Of a stretch of 64,000 nt of DNA, positions 44,418 to 52,347 are shown in pieces. This stretch comes from Salipaludibacillus sp. LMS25 (GTDB lineage Bacteria; Bacillota; Bacilli; Bacillales; Salisediminibacteriaceae). Below the pieces are notes generated by a model. It worked only from the letters and a program-made list of their open reading frames with translations, was not told the origin of the DNA and made no database searches. The stretch lies in assembly GCF_024362805.1 (NCBI RefSeq), contig NZ_CP093299.1, positions 3,814,001 through 3,878,000 on the forward strand. The letters are read 5' to 3'. Positions within the stretch are counted from its first letter, which is position 1, and each line of letters opens with the position of its first letter. The translations under genes and the position numbers were made by a program.

Positions 44418-44603
44418 TTACCCGACAGTTCCTCCACCGCCGTATAAAAAGAATGCTATTAATGTACGAATAGAAAACCATCCAAACACAGCCACTGAAA
44501 TCGCGGCAAAACCTACAGCAAAGAAATTTTTACGCTTTAGTTCCCTGTAGCCCCCAATAAGTGCAAAAATAGTGATCAGGAGCGTAATGATTCCCATTAT
44601 CAT
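44418..44603 (-). CDS. yqgW: Small membrane protein, DUF2759/YqgW-like
   Basis: 61 residues, two membrane helices around a 'YRELKRKNFFAVGFAA' loop and a glycine tail. AAGGAGGAAGTAAC before the ATG is a near-perfect ribosome site. Position and size match B. subtilis yqgW; function unknown. Confidence 0.78.
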   Translation of the reverse strand: MIMGIITLLITIFALIGGYRELKRKNFFAVGFAAISVAVFGWFSIRTLIAFFLYGGGGTVG

Positions 44604-44814
44604 GTTACTTCCTCCTTTATATACACTAGCTTATGTAGACATGGCAAAAACATGTAAACCCTATCATACGTAAGATTCAGTTCACTCCTCATTTTACTGG
44701 CTTTCGGCATTTTTGTCGAGTACCCCACTAAAATTTCATAGTCTTCTTTAGTTTGTTTTGAAAACAATCTCCTCACCGTAGTACAATAACATATAGAGAA
44801 GGAGGGAACAATGT

Positions 44815-45453
44815 ATGAATTGGGAAAAAATATCACTAGGACCACTTCAGACTAATGGTTTTGTTTTGTATCAGGGTGGTGAAGGGTTAATGATTGATCC
44901 AGGAGGAGATGAGCAAAAGTTGTTTCAGTTTCTGGATGATAAGGGGATTGTGATTAAGGCTGTGCTTTTGACTCATGCTCATTTTGATCACATTGGTGGT
45001 GTAGAAGCTGTGAGGACAAAGTACCAATGCCCTGTGTATGTACATAAAAATGAAGCTGATTGGCTTACTGATCCAACGTTAAATGGTTCTGCTTTATTTT
45101 TAAGGGAAGAGTACGTAACGAGTGAGAAAGCAGATCATGTTTTTTCTAAAGAAGGTGCTTATACAATATCTGGATTTCGATTCGACTTATTTGAAACCCC
45201 AGGGCACTCGCCAGGAAGTGTTTCTTATTATTTTCCTGAGGAAAAAATTGTGTTCTCAGGGGATGTTTTATTTCATGGAGGCGTCGGTAGGACAGATTTA
45301 CCAGGAGGAGATCATGACACCTTAATGAATACGCTACATGAAAAGATGCTTACATTACCTGATGAGACAATTGTGGCGAATGGACACGGTCCAGAAACGA
45401 TAATTGGAAAAGAAAAGGAGAATAATCCTTTTATAAATGGATTTGGCTGGTGA
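44815..45453 (+). CDS. yqgX: Metallo-beta-lactamase-fold hydrolase YqgX
   Basis: 212 residues, glyoxalase-II-like. Zinc motif 'THAHFDHIGG' near 54-62, second His in 'ETPGHSPGSVSYY' near 132, Asp in 'FSGDVLFHGGVGRTDL' near 151, and final His in 'NGHGPETIIG' near 192. In B. subtilis YqgX is a low-molecular-weight-thiol hydrolase candidate. GGAGGGAACA precedes the ATG. Confidence 0.92.
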   Translation: MNWEKISLGPLQTNGFVLYQGGEGLMIDPGGDEQKLFQFLDDKGIVIKAVLLTHAHFDHIGGVEAVRTKYQCPVYVHKNEADWLTDPTLNGSALFLREEYVTSEKADHVFSKEGAYTISGFRFDLFETPGHSPGSVSYYFPEEKIVFSGDVLFHGGVGRTDLPGGDHDTLMNTLHEKMLTLPDETIVANGHGPETIIGKEKENNPFINGFGW

Positions 45454-45587
45454 TTTGAGGGAGTGGGCTTTTACACGAGAATAATTGCTTTATATATTTG
45501 AGGGATACGACATAGTTAATGAAAGAGTATATGTCTTATAAAGAGCGTAAGCCAAGAGGAACAAAACTTAAGATAAGTGAAGAGATT

Positions 45588-45625
45588 AGATTCTATGCAT
45601 GTTAGGTCACCATAGAATCTCTTTT
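45588..45625 (+). terminator. Terminator downstream of yqgX
   Basis: AGATTCTATG / CATAGAATCT stem then CTTTT. No ORF of weight lies between yqgX and this hairpin. Confidence 0.75.
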
Positions 45626-45820
45626 AATTCTTTTGTAGTGAATGTTGAAAAATTCCCTTTACGTCCTCTCTCAGTTATTTTCATAACGCTTACACAAAAT
45701 GGTGATGACGAGAGTTCTGCCATTCTTTAACACCTCTCGTTTAAGTATTAGAGACGTTATATTGACTTTAAACATACATTATTTAATTTTGATCTGCCAG
45801 CAAACGAATGATTTTTGTTC

Positions 45821-45932
45821 AAAAAAATGACCTTTCATGGGGAACATGAAAGGTCGTTTGGGGAGTTAATCAAGTATCAATGAACTTTTTGAGGGGGGAG
45901 GGGGAACTCCCGAAGATCATTGTTCTACTGAC
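45821..45932 (-). ncRNA. Candidate trans-acting C-rich small RNA
   Basis: About 110 nt, no ORF. It starts 6-7 bases after a perfect SigA promoter and ends in an ACCTTTCATG / CATGAAAGGT hairpin followed by CATTTTTTT. Three C-rich unpaired stretches are predicted: TTCCCCCTCCCCCCT in a loop closed by CAATGA / TCATTG, ACTCCCC between the hairpins, and TTCCCC in the terminator loop. Such CU-rich loops pair with Shine-Dalgarno sequences in Gram-positive sRNAs (RsaE/RoxS, FsrA and LhrC types). I cannot assign it to a known family. Confidence 0.62.
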
Positions 45933-45938
45933 AATTTC

Positions 45939-45967
45939 ATTATAATTCGACATTAACACTGTGTCAA
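45939..45967 (-). promoter_or_regulatory. Consensus SigA promoter of the small RNA
   Basis: On the minus strand TTGACA, 17-base spacer, TATAAT, all twelve positions consensus. It points away from the methyltransferase gene. Confidence 0.85.
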
Positions 45968-45976
45968 TAGTGTTAA
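45953..45976. promoter_or_regulatory. Palindrome over the small-RNA -35 (possible operator)
   Basis: TTAACACT-N8-AGTGTTAA, an 8-bp perfect dyad whose centre covers the TTGACA. It also lies just before the ribosome site of the divergent methyltransferase gene. A repressor binding here would block the small RNA; its identity is unknown. Confidence 0.5.
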
Positions 45977-45998
45977 AATATATTTTAGGAGAGTATGT

Positions 45999-47123
45999 AT
46001 GGGGAATCTAATTGATAGATTATTAGAATACGGTGAACCGCCTTGGGATTTTGCAGATTATATGCAGGTCGCTCTATATGACCCCGATGTCGGCTATTAT
46101 ATGCAGCCTAAAGTGAAACTTGGTTATAAAGGGGACTTTTACACTAGTAATCATGTCCACTCTGTTTTTGCAGAAACATTGATCCATTATTTTATGACTG
46201 TCATTAAAAAACACCATTTGTCTCCTTATATTTGTGAATGGGGGGCAGGGGAGGGTCAGTTTGCCAATCATGCTTTATCTTTTTTGGAAAAGAATTATCC
46301 GGATTTTTATGAAGAGACCACATACATTATTCTGGAGACGAGTCCTTATCATCGGAAAATCATTGAAAAAAATCTTCAGGCTCATAAAAGTAAAGTAATT
46401 CTATTCTCCTCATTTGCTGAATTAACTAAAGCGATCGTGTCGTTCGATGGGGTTGTGTTTTCTAATGAATTGATTGATGCCTTCCCTGTTCATCGTGTAA
46501 AAATGACGACTAATGGCCTTCAAGAAATAAAAGTGAATTTGGAAGATAACCAATTAATGGAGGTAAACGTGCGTTGTGAAAATGAAGATATCATTAACTG
46601 GCTTGATATCTATGGCCCTAAACTTCCTGAAGGGTACTGCACTGAGGTAAATTTAGCATTGAAGGATTGGATGAGTAAGCTAAGAAGCTGGCTAAATAAA
46701 GGGCTATTAGTGACCATTGATTATGGCTACAAAAACGAAGAGTTAGTCCAGCCACAACGTAAAGAAGGTTCTATAAGAGGGTATAAAAACCATACGTTAG
46801 TGACCAACCCATTGAGGTATCCAGGAGAAATGGATTTAACGACTCATGTGGCATGGGATGCGTTTAATCAATTAGCGGAGGGATTAGGGTTCTCGACCAT
46901 TTATCACGGATTTCAGGAGCAATTTTTATTAAAAGCTGGGATATTAACGTTCTTAGATGCGTCAGCCCATATGACACCATTCTCAGATCAATTCAAAAAA
47001 AATCAGGCTATTCAATCACTTCTCCACCCGTCTGGTATAAGTGCTTTTTTTCAGGTGAATGTTCAAAGCTTAGCATTAAAAATGGCTACTCATGAGCTAT
47101 TGAATAACGACCTGATGAAATAG
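45999..47123 (+). CDS. MidA/NDUFAF7-like SAM-dependent methyltransferase (DUF185)
   Basis: 374 residues. N-terminal 'DFADYMQVALYDPDVGYYMQ' and 'GDFYTS' (near 44-49) mark DUF185. SAM loop 'EWGAGEGQFA' near 80, and the active-site region 'FSNELIDAFPVHRV' near 152. Mitochondrial NDUFAF7 methylates an Arg of complex I; the bacterial role is unknown. AGGAGAG precedes the ATG. Its 5' region overlaps the divergent small-RNA promoter. Confidence 0.88.
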   Translation: MGNLIDRLLEYGEPPWDFADYMQVALYDPDVGYYMQPKVKLGYKGDFYTSNHVHSVFAETLIHYFMTVIKKHHLSPYICEWGAGEGQFANHALSFLEKNYPDFYEETTYIILETSPYHRKIIEKNLQAHKSKVILFSSFAELTKAIVSFDGVVFSNELIDAFPVHRVKMTTNGLQEIKVNLEDNQLMEVNVRCENEDIINWLDIYGPKLPEGYCTEVNLALKDWMSKLRSWLNKGLLVTIDYGYKNEELVQPQRKEGSIRGYKNHTLVTNPLRYPGEMDLTTHVAWDAFNQLAEGLGFSTIYHGFQEQFLLKAGILTFLDASAHMTPFSDQFKKNQAIQSLLHPSGISAFFQVNVQSLALKMATHELLNNDLMK

Positions 47124-47158
47124 ATCACGTGCATGTATCGTGTTAATACAATATGAAT

Positions 47159-47202
47159 AGGGGTTGCCCTCATAAGTTGATAACTGATAGGACAACCCCA
47201 TT
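47159..47202. terminator. Hairpin between methyltransferase and yqgY-like gene
   Basis: GGGGTTG / CAACCCC stem with a long loop, then ATTTT. Lies between convergent genes. Confidence 0.6.
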
Positions 47203-47208
47203 TTCTGT

Positions 47209-47454
47209 TTAATGGCCACCGATTTCTGGAACCATAATAAATGTTGTGTAGTAAGTAAAACCGACAAAAAATAACGTTAAGTATGCTCCAAAGATGTAAA
47301 TATAGACACGTTCGGAAAGCTTTAAATAGCTTAGTGCAATGAACATACCGGTTTGAGCAAAGAAAAGAATGGCAACTGCATGCATTTCCCCAACCATAAA
47401 CAGCACAGCCATAATTCCTGTCCAGAAACCACAAACGCGAAACATACGATCCAC
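47209..47454 (-). CDS. yqgY: DUF2626 membrane protein YqgY
   Basis: 81 residues and two or three membrane segments. GTG start with AAGGAGGGG before it. Sequence features ('DRMFRVCGFWTGIMAV', 'YIYIFGAYLTLFFVGFTYYTTFIMVPEIGGH') fit DUF2626. Matches B. subtilis yqgY before comGA. Confidence 0.8.
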   Translation of the reverse strand: MDRMFRVCGFWTGIMAVLFMVGEMHAVAILFFAQTGMFIALSYLKLSERVYIYIFGAYLTLFFVGFTYYTTFIMVPEIGGH

Positions 47455-47555
47455 GTTACCCCTCCTTTATATGTATCATACCCAAAAAACATGAACGCAG
47501 TAAGTACACTTTATTATAAATCGTATAACAAGCTTTGTAAACTGTTCATACTAAA

Positions 47556-47591
47556 TAAAAAATAGTAAAGCACTTGCTAAAGGCAAGTGCT
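47556..47591 (-). terminator. Terminator of the regulator gene at 47.6-48.3 kb
   Basis: AGCACTTGC / GCAAGTGCT stem followed by TTACTATTTTTT on the minus strand. It overlaps the stop codon of the gene. Confidence 0.82.
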
Positions 47592-48297
47592 AGCTATCTA
47601 CGACTACAGTAGTGTATGTGCATGCCATCTCATTACGCTGAAACATGTTCCCTTCTTCTTTTAGCTTTATATCGCCAAAGAAAAAACGAAATATACCGTT
47701 TATAAAAGCGTGGTGCATTTGGCAGACACCTAAGCTAGTAGGTGCTATTTCTTTAAATGTGCAATTGTAAATTCGAAAAACAATTTCACGTTTTTCTTCA
47801 TCAAAATGCATTTCCGGGTTTAATCCTTGATTTAGGGCAATTTTTTCGATAAATGTCACTTTTTCTGCTGAAACCATATGTTCAGGGTTTTGTCCTAATG
47901 ATGAAACAAATTCTCGTGCAGATTCGTAACCAAACTTTTCCCCAGTTTCAATTAACGCTTTTTTTCCTTCGTCTCCGAAAGATGAGAGAGATTCAATGGC
48001 AATTTCTGCTAGTCGTTGGAAATCTCGATAAGGAAACTGAAGGCTGACCACTTCATTCGATAATCTATAAAACCTACTAGGGCGCCCGCCTTTACCAGTT
48101 TTTTTTGTTTCCGACACTAACATTGCCACATCTTCAAGTTTAGATAAATGTAATCTGGCAACATTTGTATGGATTTTAAACGTATCAGCGATCTCTTGAA
48201 CGGTAATATCACGATGTTGACGGCTAATATATTGATAAATGGAAAAACGTGTAGGATCCGACAAAACGCCGGTAATCTTTAATGTTTGTTGTTCCAT
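47590..48297 (-). CDS. DeoR/ArsR-type regulator with SufR-like cysteines
   Basis: 235 residues. A winged helix at residues 5-75 ('GVLSDPTRFSIYQYISRQHRDITVQEIADTFKIHTNVARLHLSKLE', 'GKGGRPSRFYRL'). The C-terminal part has three cysteines in the pattern of the Fe-S sensor SufR: 'YNCTFKEIAPTSLGVCQMHHAF' and 'MACTYTT' near the end. SufR proteins normally have four, so an Fe-S ligand may be supplied by another residue. Start at 48297 chosen for GGGAG 8 bases before it. Upstream of a YtxH gene on the other strand. Confidence 0.78.
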   Translation of the reverse strand: MEQQTLKITGVLSDPTRFSIYQYISRQHRDITVQEIADTFKIHTNVARLHLSKLEDVAMLVSETKKTGKGGRPSRFYRLSNEVVSLQFPYRDFQRLAEIAIESLSSFGDEGKKALIETGEKFGYESAREFVSSLGQNPEHMVSAEKVTFIEKIALNQGLNPEMHFDEEKREIVFRIYNCTFKEIAPTSLGVCQMHHAFINGIFRFFFGDIKLKEEGNMFQRNEMACTYTTVVVDS

Positions 48298-48507
48298 ACT
48301 TTTCACTCCCTGCAATAAACTAAGTCCATTATATTACAGGAGAATAGATAAATAAATGCATTATCAAGCTAAATATGTGACTAAACTAGTAAAATATAGT
48401 GGCAGATCAATAAAGTAAAGAAATTTATGTTTTATTCTAAAAGAAAGAAGGAATAAGGGTAATAATGTCGAAAAAGTACATAGACAAACTAAGGAGGATG
48501 TTATTAT

Positions 48508-48951
48508 ATGAGTAAAATGGATACGAAAGATTTTCTTATAGGCGCTGTTATCGGTTCGATTGTTGGAGCATCAGCTGCCATGTTATTTACCCCAAAGTCA
48601 GGCCGTGAACTGCGGACAGATATTAATGAAAAAGCTAATCAAGCTAAAGATAAAACGGTGGAATTAACGCATGCTGCTAAGGAAAAAGGAACTGAATATA
48701 GTCAGCTCGCTAAAGAAAAGTCTGATGAATGGTCTAAAGTGGCTAAAGAGCAGTGGAATAAAGTAGCGGACCGTACTGTTGGTATTTCTAATAAAGCGGC
48801 ACAAATGGGGGAAGATCTTGCCTCAGATGTGAAAGAACTTATGGAAAATGAGAAGGCGGAAGGTAAGAAACTAGCGAAGCAAGTTGTTAAGGAAATTGAA
48901 GAAACGAAAGAGAAATTAAAAGATGATGTAGAAGAATTTAAAGATAAATAA
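48508..48951 (+). CDS. YtxH-domain protein
   Basis: 147 residues: hydrophobic glycine-rich start ('FLIGAVIGSIVGASAAMLFTPKSGRELR', the YtxH signature), then a long Lys/Glu/Ala amphipathic helix region with 11-residue periodicity, as in LEA-like stress proteins. Likely membrane-associated general stress protein. AAGGAGGATG precedes the ATG. Terminator follows. Confidence 0.87.
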   Translation: MSKMDTKDFLIGAVIGSIVGASAAMLFTPKSGRELRTDINEKANQAKDKTVELTHAAKEKGTEYSQLAKEKSDEWSKVAKEQWNKVADRTVGISNKAAQMGEDLASDVKELMENEKAEGKKLAKQVVKEIEETKEKLKDDVEEFKDK

Positions 48952-48962
48952 GGACTTATATA

Positions 48963-48985
48963 AACCGGCCAATGGCCGGTTTTTT
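48963..48985 (+). terminator. Terminator of the YtxH gene
   Basis: AACCGGCC / GGCCGGTT stem, AAT loop, TTTT tail. Confidence 0.9.
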
Positions 48986-49133
48986 AATGCTCAGGAGACA
49001 AAAGATGTAAAAGAAAGGCAACTGTTTAGGAGAGATCACAGATTTGAGACGAACACCACTGGCTATTTAAAGAGAGGTAGCCTTGGAAATGAATTGTCAC
49101 AGAGTCATAATATTTAAAAGGACTTTAGACTAA

Positions 49134-49290
49134 TAAAGCTAAGCTTCAATCAGTGGCGTTTTCCTTCATCGCCCACTGATTGTTCGTTTAACTTATGGGA
49201 CCTTTAAGGGCAGTTTATCCCCCACCTAAACTTTTCGACCTTCTTAAGTTTTGAGGTGGGGGTTTTACTGCCCCTTAAAAGTAGGATAAA
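49134..49290 (-). repeat. Repeat family A, full-length copy, reverse orientation
   Basis: On the minus strand it runs TTTATCC ... TTAGCTTTA with both hairpins. 157 bases. It separates the YtxH gene from the comGA promoter. Confidence 0.88.
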
Positions 49291-49326
49291 TAAGGAAGGA
49301 GATAAAATATAAAATAAAGAAGGAAT

Positions 49327-49355
49327 TTGAAAATAAGTGGCGAATAGTATATTCT
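49327..49355 (+). promoter_or_regulatory. SigA-like promoter of comGA
   Basis: TTGAAA, 17-base spacer, TATTCT, starting right after the A repeat. No pair of ComK AT-boxes was found around it. Confidence 0.6.
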
Positions 49356-49383
49356 AGAAGAAAAAAGGAGGTGATTTATATCA

Positions 49384-50433
49384 GTGGACGTAATTCATAA
49401 AATTCACCTGATCGTCAATGATGCCCTCCATCTAGGAGCATCAGATATTCATTTTATTCCTTTAGAAGGTTACGCGGTTATTCGTATGCGTGTAGATGGT
49501 AAGATTAGGATTCGACAAAAACTTCCCAATAATATGATGAGAAAACTTATCTCTCATTTAAAATTCGTTTCTGGAATGGATATTGGAGAACGTCGAAGAC
49601 CGCAAAACCGCGGCCTTGACATGCGTGTCGGTGAGCGCACGATTCGCATGAGATTATCAGCTTTCCCCTCACTGCCTTCTGAAACCCTCGTTATGAGACT
49701 CTTTCTCAGTCACAACTTTCCCATAAAGCGATTAGCTTTATTTCCTGCTCAGGCTCAACTCCTTAAAGATCTTACTTCAACTACTTCAGGTCTTATCATT
49801 ATTTCTGGGCCTACTGGGGTAGGGAAAACGACGACACTTTATTCATTACTAAAAGAAAGACAAAATGAAACATATGAGAACGTGATTACATTAGAAGACC
49901 CTATTGAACAACCTGAGACACATTTTTTACAAATGGAAGTCAATGAGAAGGCAGGGGTCACCTATGCGACTGGTTTAAAGAATTTACTTAGGCATGATCC
50001 TGATATTATTATGTTAGGGGAAGTCCGTGATCATGAGACAGCCAAAATGGCAGTGAGAGCCGCATTAACTGGTCATTTAGTTGTAACGACTGTACACAGC
50101 AGCTCTGCCACAGGCGTGATAAAACGATTAATTGATTTGAGTATACCTCATGGTGACTTAGAAGAGGTGCTTCATGCTGTTGTGGCCCAGAGGCTCGTAC
50201 AATTGACTTGTCCATTTTGTCCTCATGGATGTTCACTATATTGTGGCCAATATCGTGGCAGAAGAAGAGCCGCTCTTTTTGAGATTTTGTATGGAGAAGG
50301 ATTACAAAGCTCCTTAAATAAGACTAGTTTTAGTGACAATACAGAAGAAGTTCTTGCTCACTCTATGACTCGTACATTTAATATGGCAGTAGCTTTGGGA
50401 TATGTTCATCAGACAGAACATCGCTCAATATAG
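49384..50433 (+). CDS. comGA: Competence traffic ATPase ComGA
   Basis: Hexameric ATPase driving the competence pseudopilus. 349 residues: Walker A 'GPTGVGKTTT' near 142, Asp box 'TLEDPIEQPE' near 168, Walker B 'DIIMLGEVRDHETA' near 208, His box 'TGHLVVTTVHSSSA'. A CxxC...C cluster 'CPFCPHGCSLYC' lies near 278, reminiscent of zinc-binding tetracysteine of PilB-type ATPases. GTG start with AGGAGGTGAT before it. 14 bases before comGB. Confidence 0.95.
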   Translation: MDVIHKIHLIVNDALHLGASDIHFIPLEGYAVIRMRVDGKIRIRQKLPNNMMRKLISHLKFVSGMDIGERRRPQNRGLDMRVGERTIRMRLSAFPSLPSETLVMRLFLSHNFPIKRLALFPAQAQLLKDLTSTTSGLIIISGPTGVGKTTTLYSLLKERQNETYENVITLEDPIEQPETHFLQMEVNEKAGVTYATGLKNLLRHDPDIIMLGEVRDHETAKMAVRAALTGHLVVTTVHSSSATGVIKRLIDLSIPHGDLEEVLHAVVAQRLVQLTCPFCPHGCSLYCGQYRGRRRAALFEILYGEGLQSSLNKTSFSDNTEEVLAHSMTRTFNMAVALGYVHQTEHRSI

Positions 50434-50447
50434 ATGGGAGGGGAGCT

Positions 50448-51470
50448 ATGCCTCACTTATTTAAAACTGACCGCTCACGCAGTGACTTTCTTTATCAACT
50501 GTCATCATTACTTAATGAAGGTTACACGCTGTCAGAAGCAATCAACATGCAGATACAATTCAGTAATAATAAAAGAAAGGAGTGGCTAGAAGTCGTTTAT
50601 TCCCACCTTCTTCACGGAGAATCGTTAACAGACCAATTACTGACGAAAGGGTTTCCAAAGGAAATTTTAAGCTACTTAACGTTTATGGAAAGATACGGTG
50701 ACCTTCGTGTTGGATTACAGCGAGCATCCGATATTCTTAAAAAAAGAAGTGAGCTTAAAGAAAAAATAAGAAAAGTGATTCATTATCCAATTTTATTGTT
50801 AAGTGGGCTTATAATAATGGGCGTTATTATGGTGGAAGGTGTCCTACCTCAATTTGCTCTTTCGTTTCAATCAATGAATCAGGAACTCCCTGTCCTTACT
50901 CGTATGATACTCGTTATGAGTAGATGGTTAAATTTACCTTTTATTAGTTTGTGTGCAACAGTCATTTTAATTGTCATCATGTGGTTTAGAAGGAAACCCG
51001 TTATGGATCAAATCGGCCTAGCCCTTTCTATTCCTCTTGTAAAACATTACCTCAGACAACTTCTTACGTATTACTTCACATCTCAATTTTTTCCTCTTCT
51101 CAATAATGGCTTTTCGCTTAAAGAAACATTAAACATTATAGAAAAAGGGGCGTATCTAACTTTTTTTCAACAAGAAGCCCTTCGACTTAGACTAGGGTTA
51201 GAAGCAGGGTATGATTTAGCTGATCTAGTTAGAGAAGTTCCGTTTTATTTGCCGCAATTGTACACCGTCATGTCAATGGGAGAGTCTAAGGGAGACCTAG
51301 GAAAAGAATGTGAAAGGTTCTCTGAATTCTTATTTCACCAAATGTACGAGAATACTTACAAAGTACTTCAAGTATTTCAACCAGCTATTTTGTGCGTAAT
51401 CGGTATGGGGATTACACTTTTATTTTTGTCTATGATGCTCCCAGTATTATCTATTATGGACGGTTGGTAA
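50448..51470 (+). CDS. comGB: Competence pseudopilus platform protein ComGB
   Basis: GspF-like membrane protein, 340 residues, three membrane segments, two repeated T2SSF domains ('FLYQLSSLLNEGYTLSEAINMQ' and 'FFPLLNNGFSLKETLNIIEKG'). Anchors the pilus motor. Stop is followed by AAGGAGGTGAAAGG but the expected next reading frame stops at once; see 51471-52026. Confidence 0.93.
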   Translation: MPHLFKTDRSRSDFLYQLSSLLNEGYTLSEAINMQIQFSNNKRKEWLEVVYSHLLHGESLTDQLLTKGFPKEILSYLTFMERYGDLRVGLQRASDILKKRSELKEKIRKVIHYPILLLSGLIIMGVIMVEGVLPQFALSFQSMNQELPVLTRMILVMSRWLNLPFISLCATVILIVIMWFRRKPVMDQIGLALSIPLVKHYLRQLLTYYFTSQFFPLLNNGFSLKETLNIIEKGAYLTFFQQEALRLRLGLEAGYDLADLVREVPFYLPQLYTVMSMGESKGDLGKECERFSEFLFHQMYENTYKVLQVFQPAILCVIGMGITLLFLSMMLPVLSIMDGW

Positions 51471-52026
51471 GGAGGTGAAAGGGGTGGTTTAAGAGGCAGT
51501 TTAAAAAGAAGGAGGAAAGGGTTACCTTTATTTCTCAGCCTATTTTCGGGTTGTAACGCATTTTCAAAAAAGAGACATAATGTTTACTTGTAGGAGGTTA
51601 AAATTTATTTTGTTTGTTTTTATGCTTGATCATTTGCTTTTCGTCCATCCATTTAACTAAATCAAGCTCTTTTTTATTTAATAATCTTCCTAACGCTAGA
51701 GCGATTTTTTTATGGCGAACTTTCATAGTGTAATGGGCAGTAGATGAAGTCACTAAACATAACCTCCTTAAGAACAAAATCATATTTTAAAAAAATATAT
51801 GCTCATAACGATTATATATGACTTGAGGGAGAAAGAACAGAGGATATTGTCGATGGATTTAGAACAATGACGAATCATAGGTTTAGTTAAACGTATGTGT
51901 CAAAAATTTTGCATGATGCCATGCTGTATATGATAAGAGGATTCTTTATGAGAACAGTCTTATCTGTATCTGGAAGGATCTTATGTAACGAGATGACAGT
52001 GTCTATCAAAATTGGAGGTGCTTAGT
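51471..52026. other. Insertion-like gap between comGB and comGC
   Basis: The comG genes are normally contiguous. Here 556 bases separate them. A strong ribosome site right after comGB leads to a two-codon frame (GTG GTT TAA), a broken start. The gap also holds a small minus-strand ORF. No insertion sequence ends or inverted repeats were seen. Confidence 0.6.
51598..51753 (-). CDS. Small basic protein (51 aa), unknown
   Basis: Minus-strand ORF inside the comG operon. GTG start at 51753 with AAGGAGG 9 bases before it. The product is Lys/His-rich ('MKVRHKKIALALGRLLNKKELDLVKWMDEKQMIKHKNKQNKF') and soluble, a possible nucleic-acid binder. No family recognised. Antisense direction could interfere with comG transcription. 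Confidence 0.45.
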   Translation of the reverse strand: MTSSTAHYTMKVRHKKIALALGRLLNKKELDLVKWMDEKQMIKHKNKQNKF

Positions 52027-52347
52027 TTGAAGACGGTTAAAAGTATTTTAAAGACCGAAAAGGGGTTTACTTTAATAGAAATGATGATTGTTTTAGTCAT
52101 TATTTCTGTCCTACTTCTCATTGTCGTACCGAATTTATCAAAAAATCAGATCGTTGCGTCTGATAAAGGGTGTGAAGCGACGATTGAACTCATAAAAACG
52201 CAGGTGGTGGCTTATCAAGTTGAGCATCAAAAGATGCCTAAGTCATTAGACAATTTGAAAAATGGCTATGTAGAAAGGACGACATGTCCTGATGGTACAG
52301 AATTAAAACTAGTAGGTGATCAAGTAAAGAAAGTTACCTCACCGTAA
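52027..52347 (+). CDS. comGC: Major competence pseudopilin ComGC
   Basis: About 106 residues with the prepilin peptidase site 'EKG^FTLIEMMIVLVIISVLLLIVV'. Two cysteines ('KGCEAT', 'RTTCPDG') can form the disulfide known in ComGC. TTG start at 52027, chosen because GGAGG lies 8 bases before it; a longer frame from 52012 lacks this. Overlaps comGD by one base. Confidence 0.92.
   Translation: MKTVKSILKTEKGFTLIEMMIVLVIISVLLLIVVPNLSKNQIVASDKGCEATIELIKTQVVAYQVEHQKMPKSLDNLKNGYVERTTCPDGTELKLVGDQVKKVTSP

Noticed and set aside
44600..44845. 81-aa minus-strand ORF
   Set aside because: Overlaps the yqgX start and yqgW start region, no ribosome site, low-quality composition.
45953..45976. CIRCE (HrcA) element
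   Set aside because: Arms resemble TTAGCACT but the spacer is 8 rather than 11 between the equivalent bases, and the neighbours are not chaperone genes.
48420..48507. SigB promoter for the YtxH gene
   Set aside because: GTTTTA and GGGTAA are present but 22 bases apart, too far for SigB.
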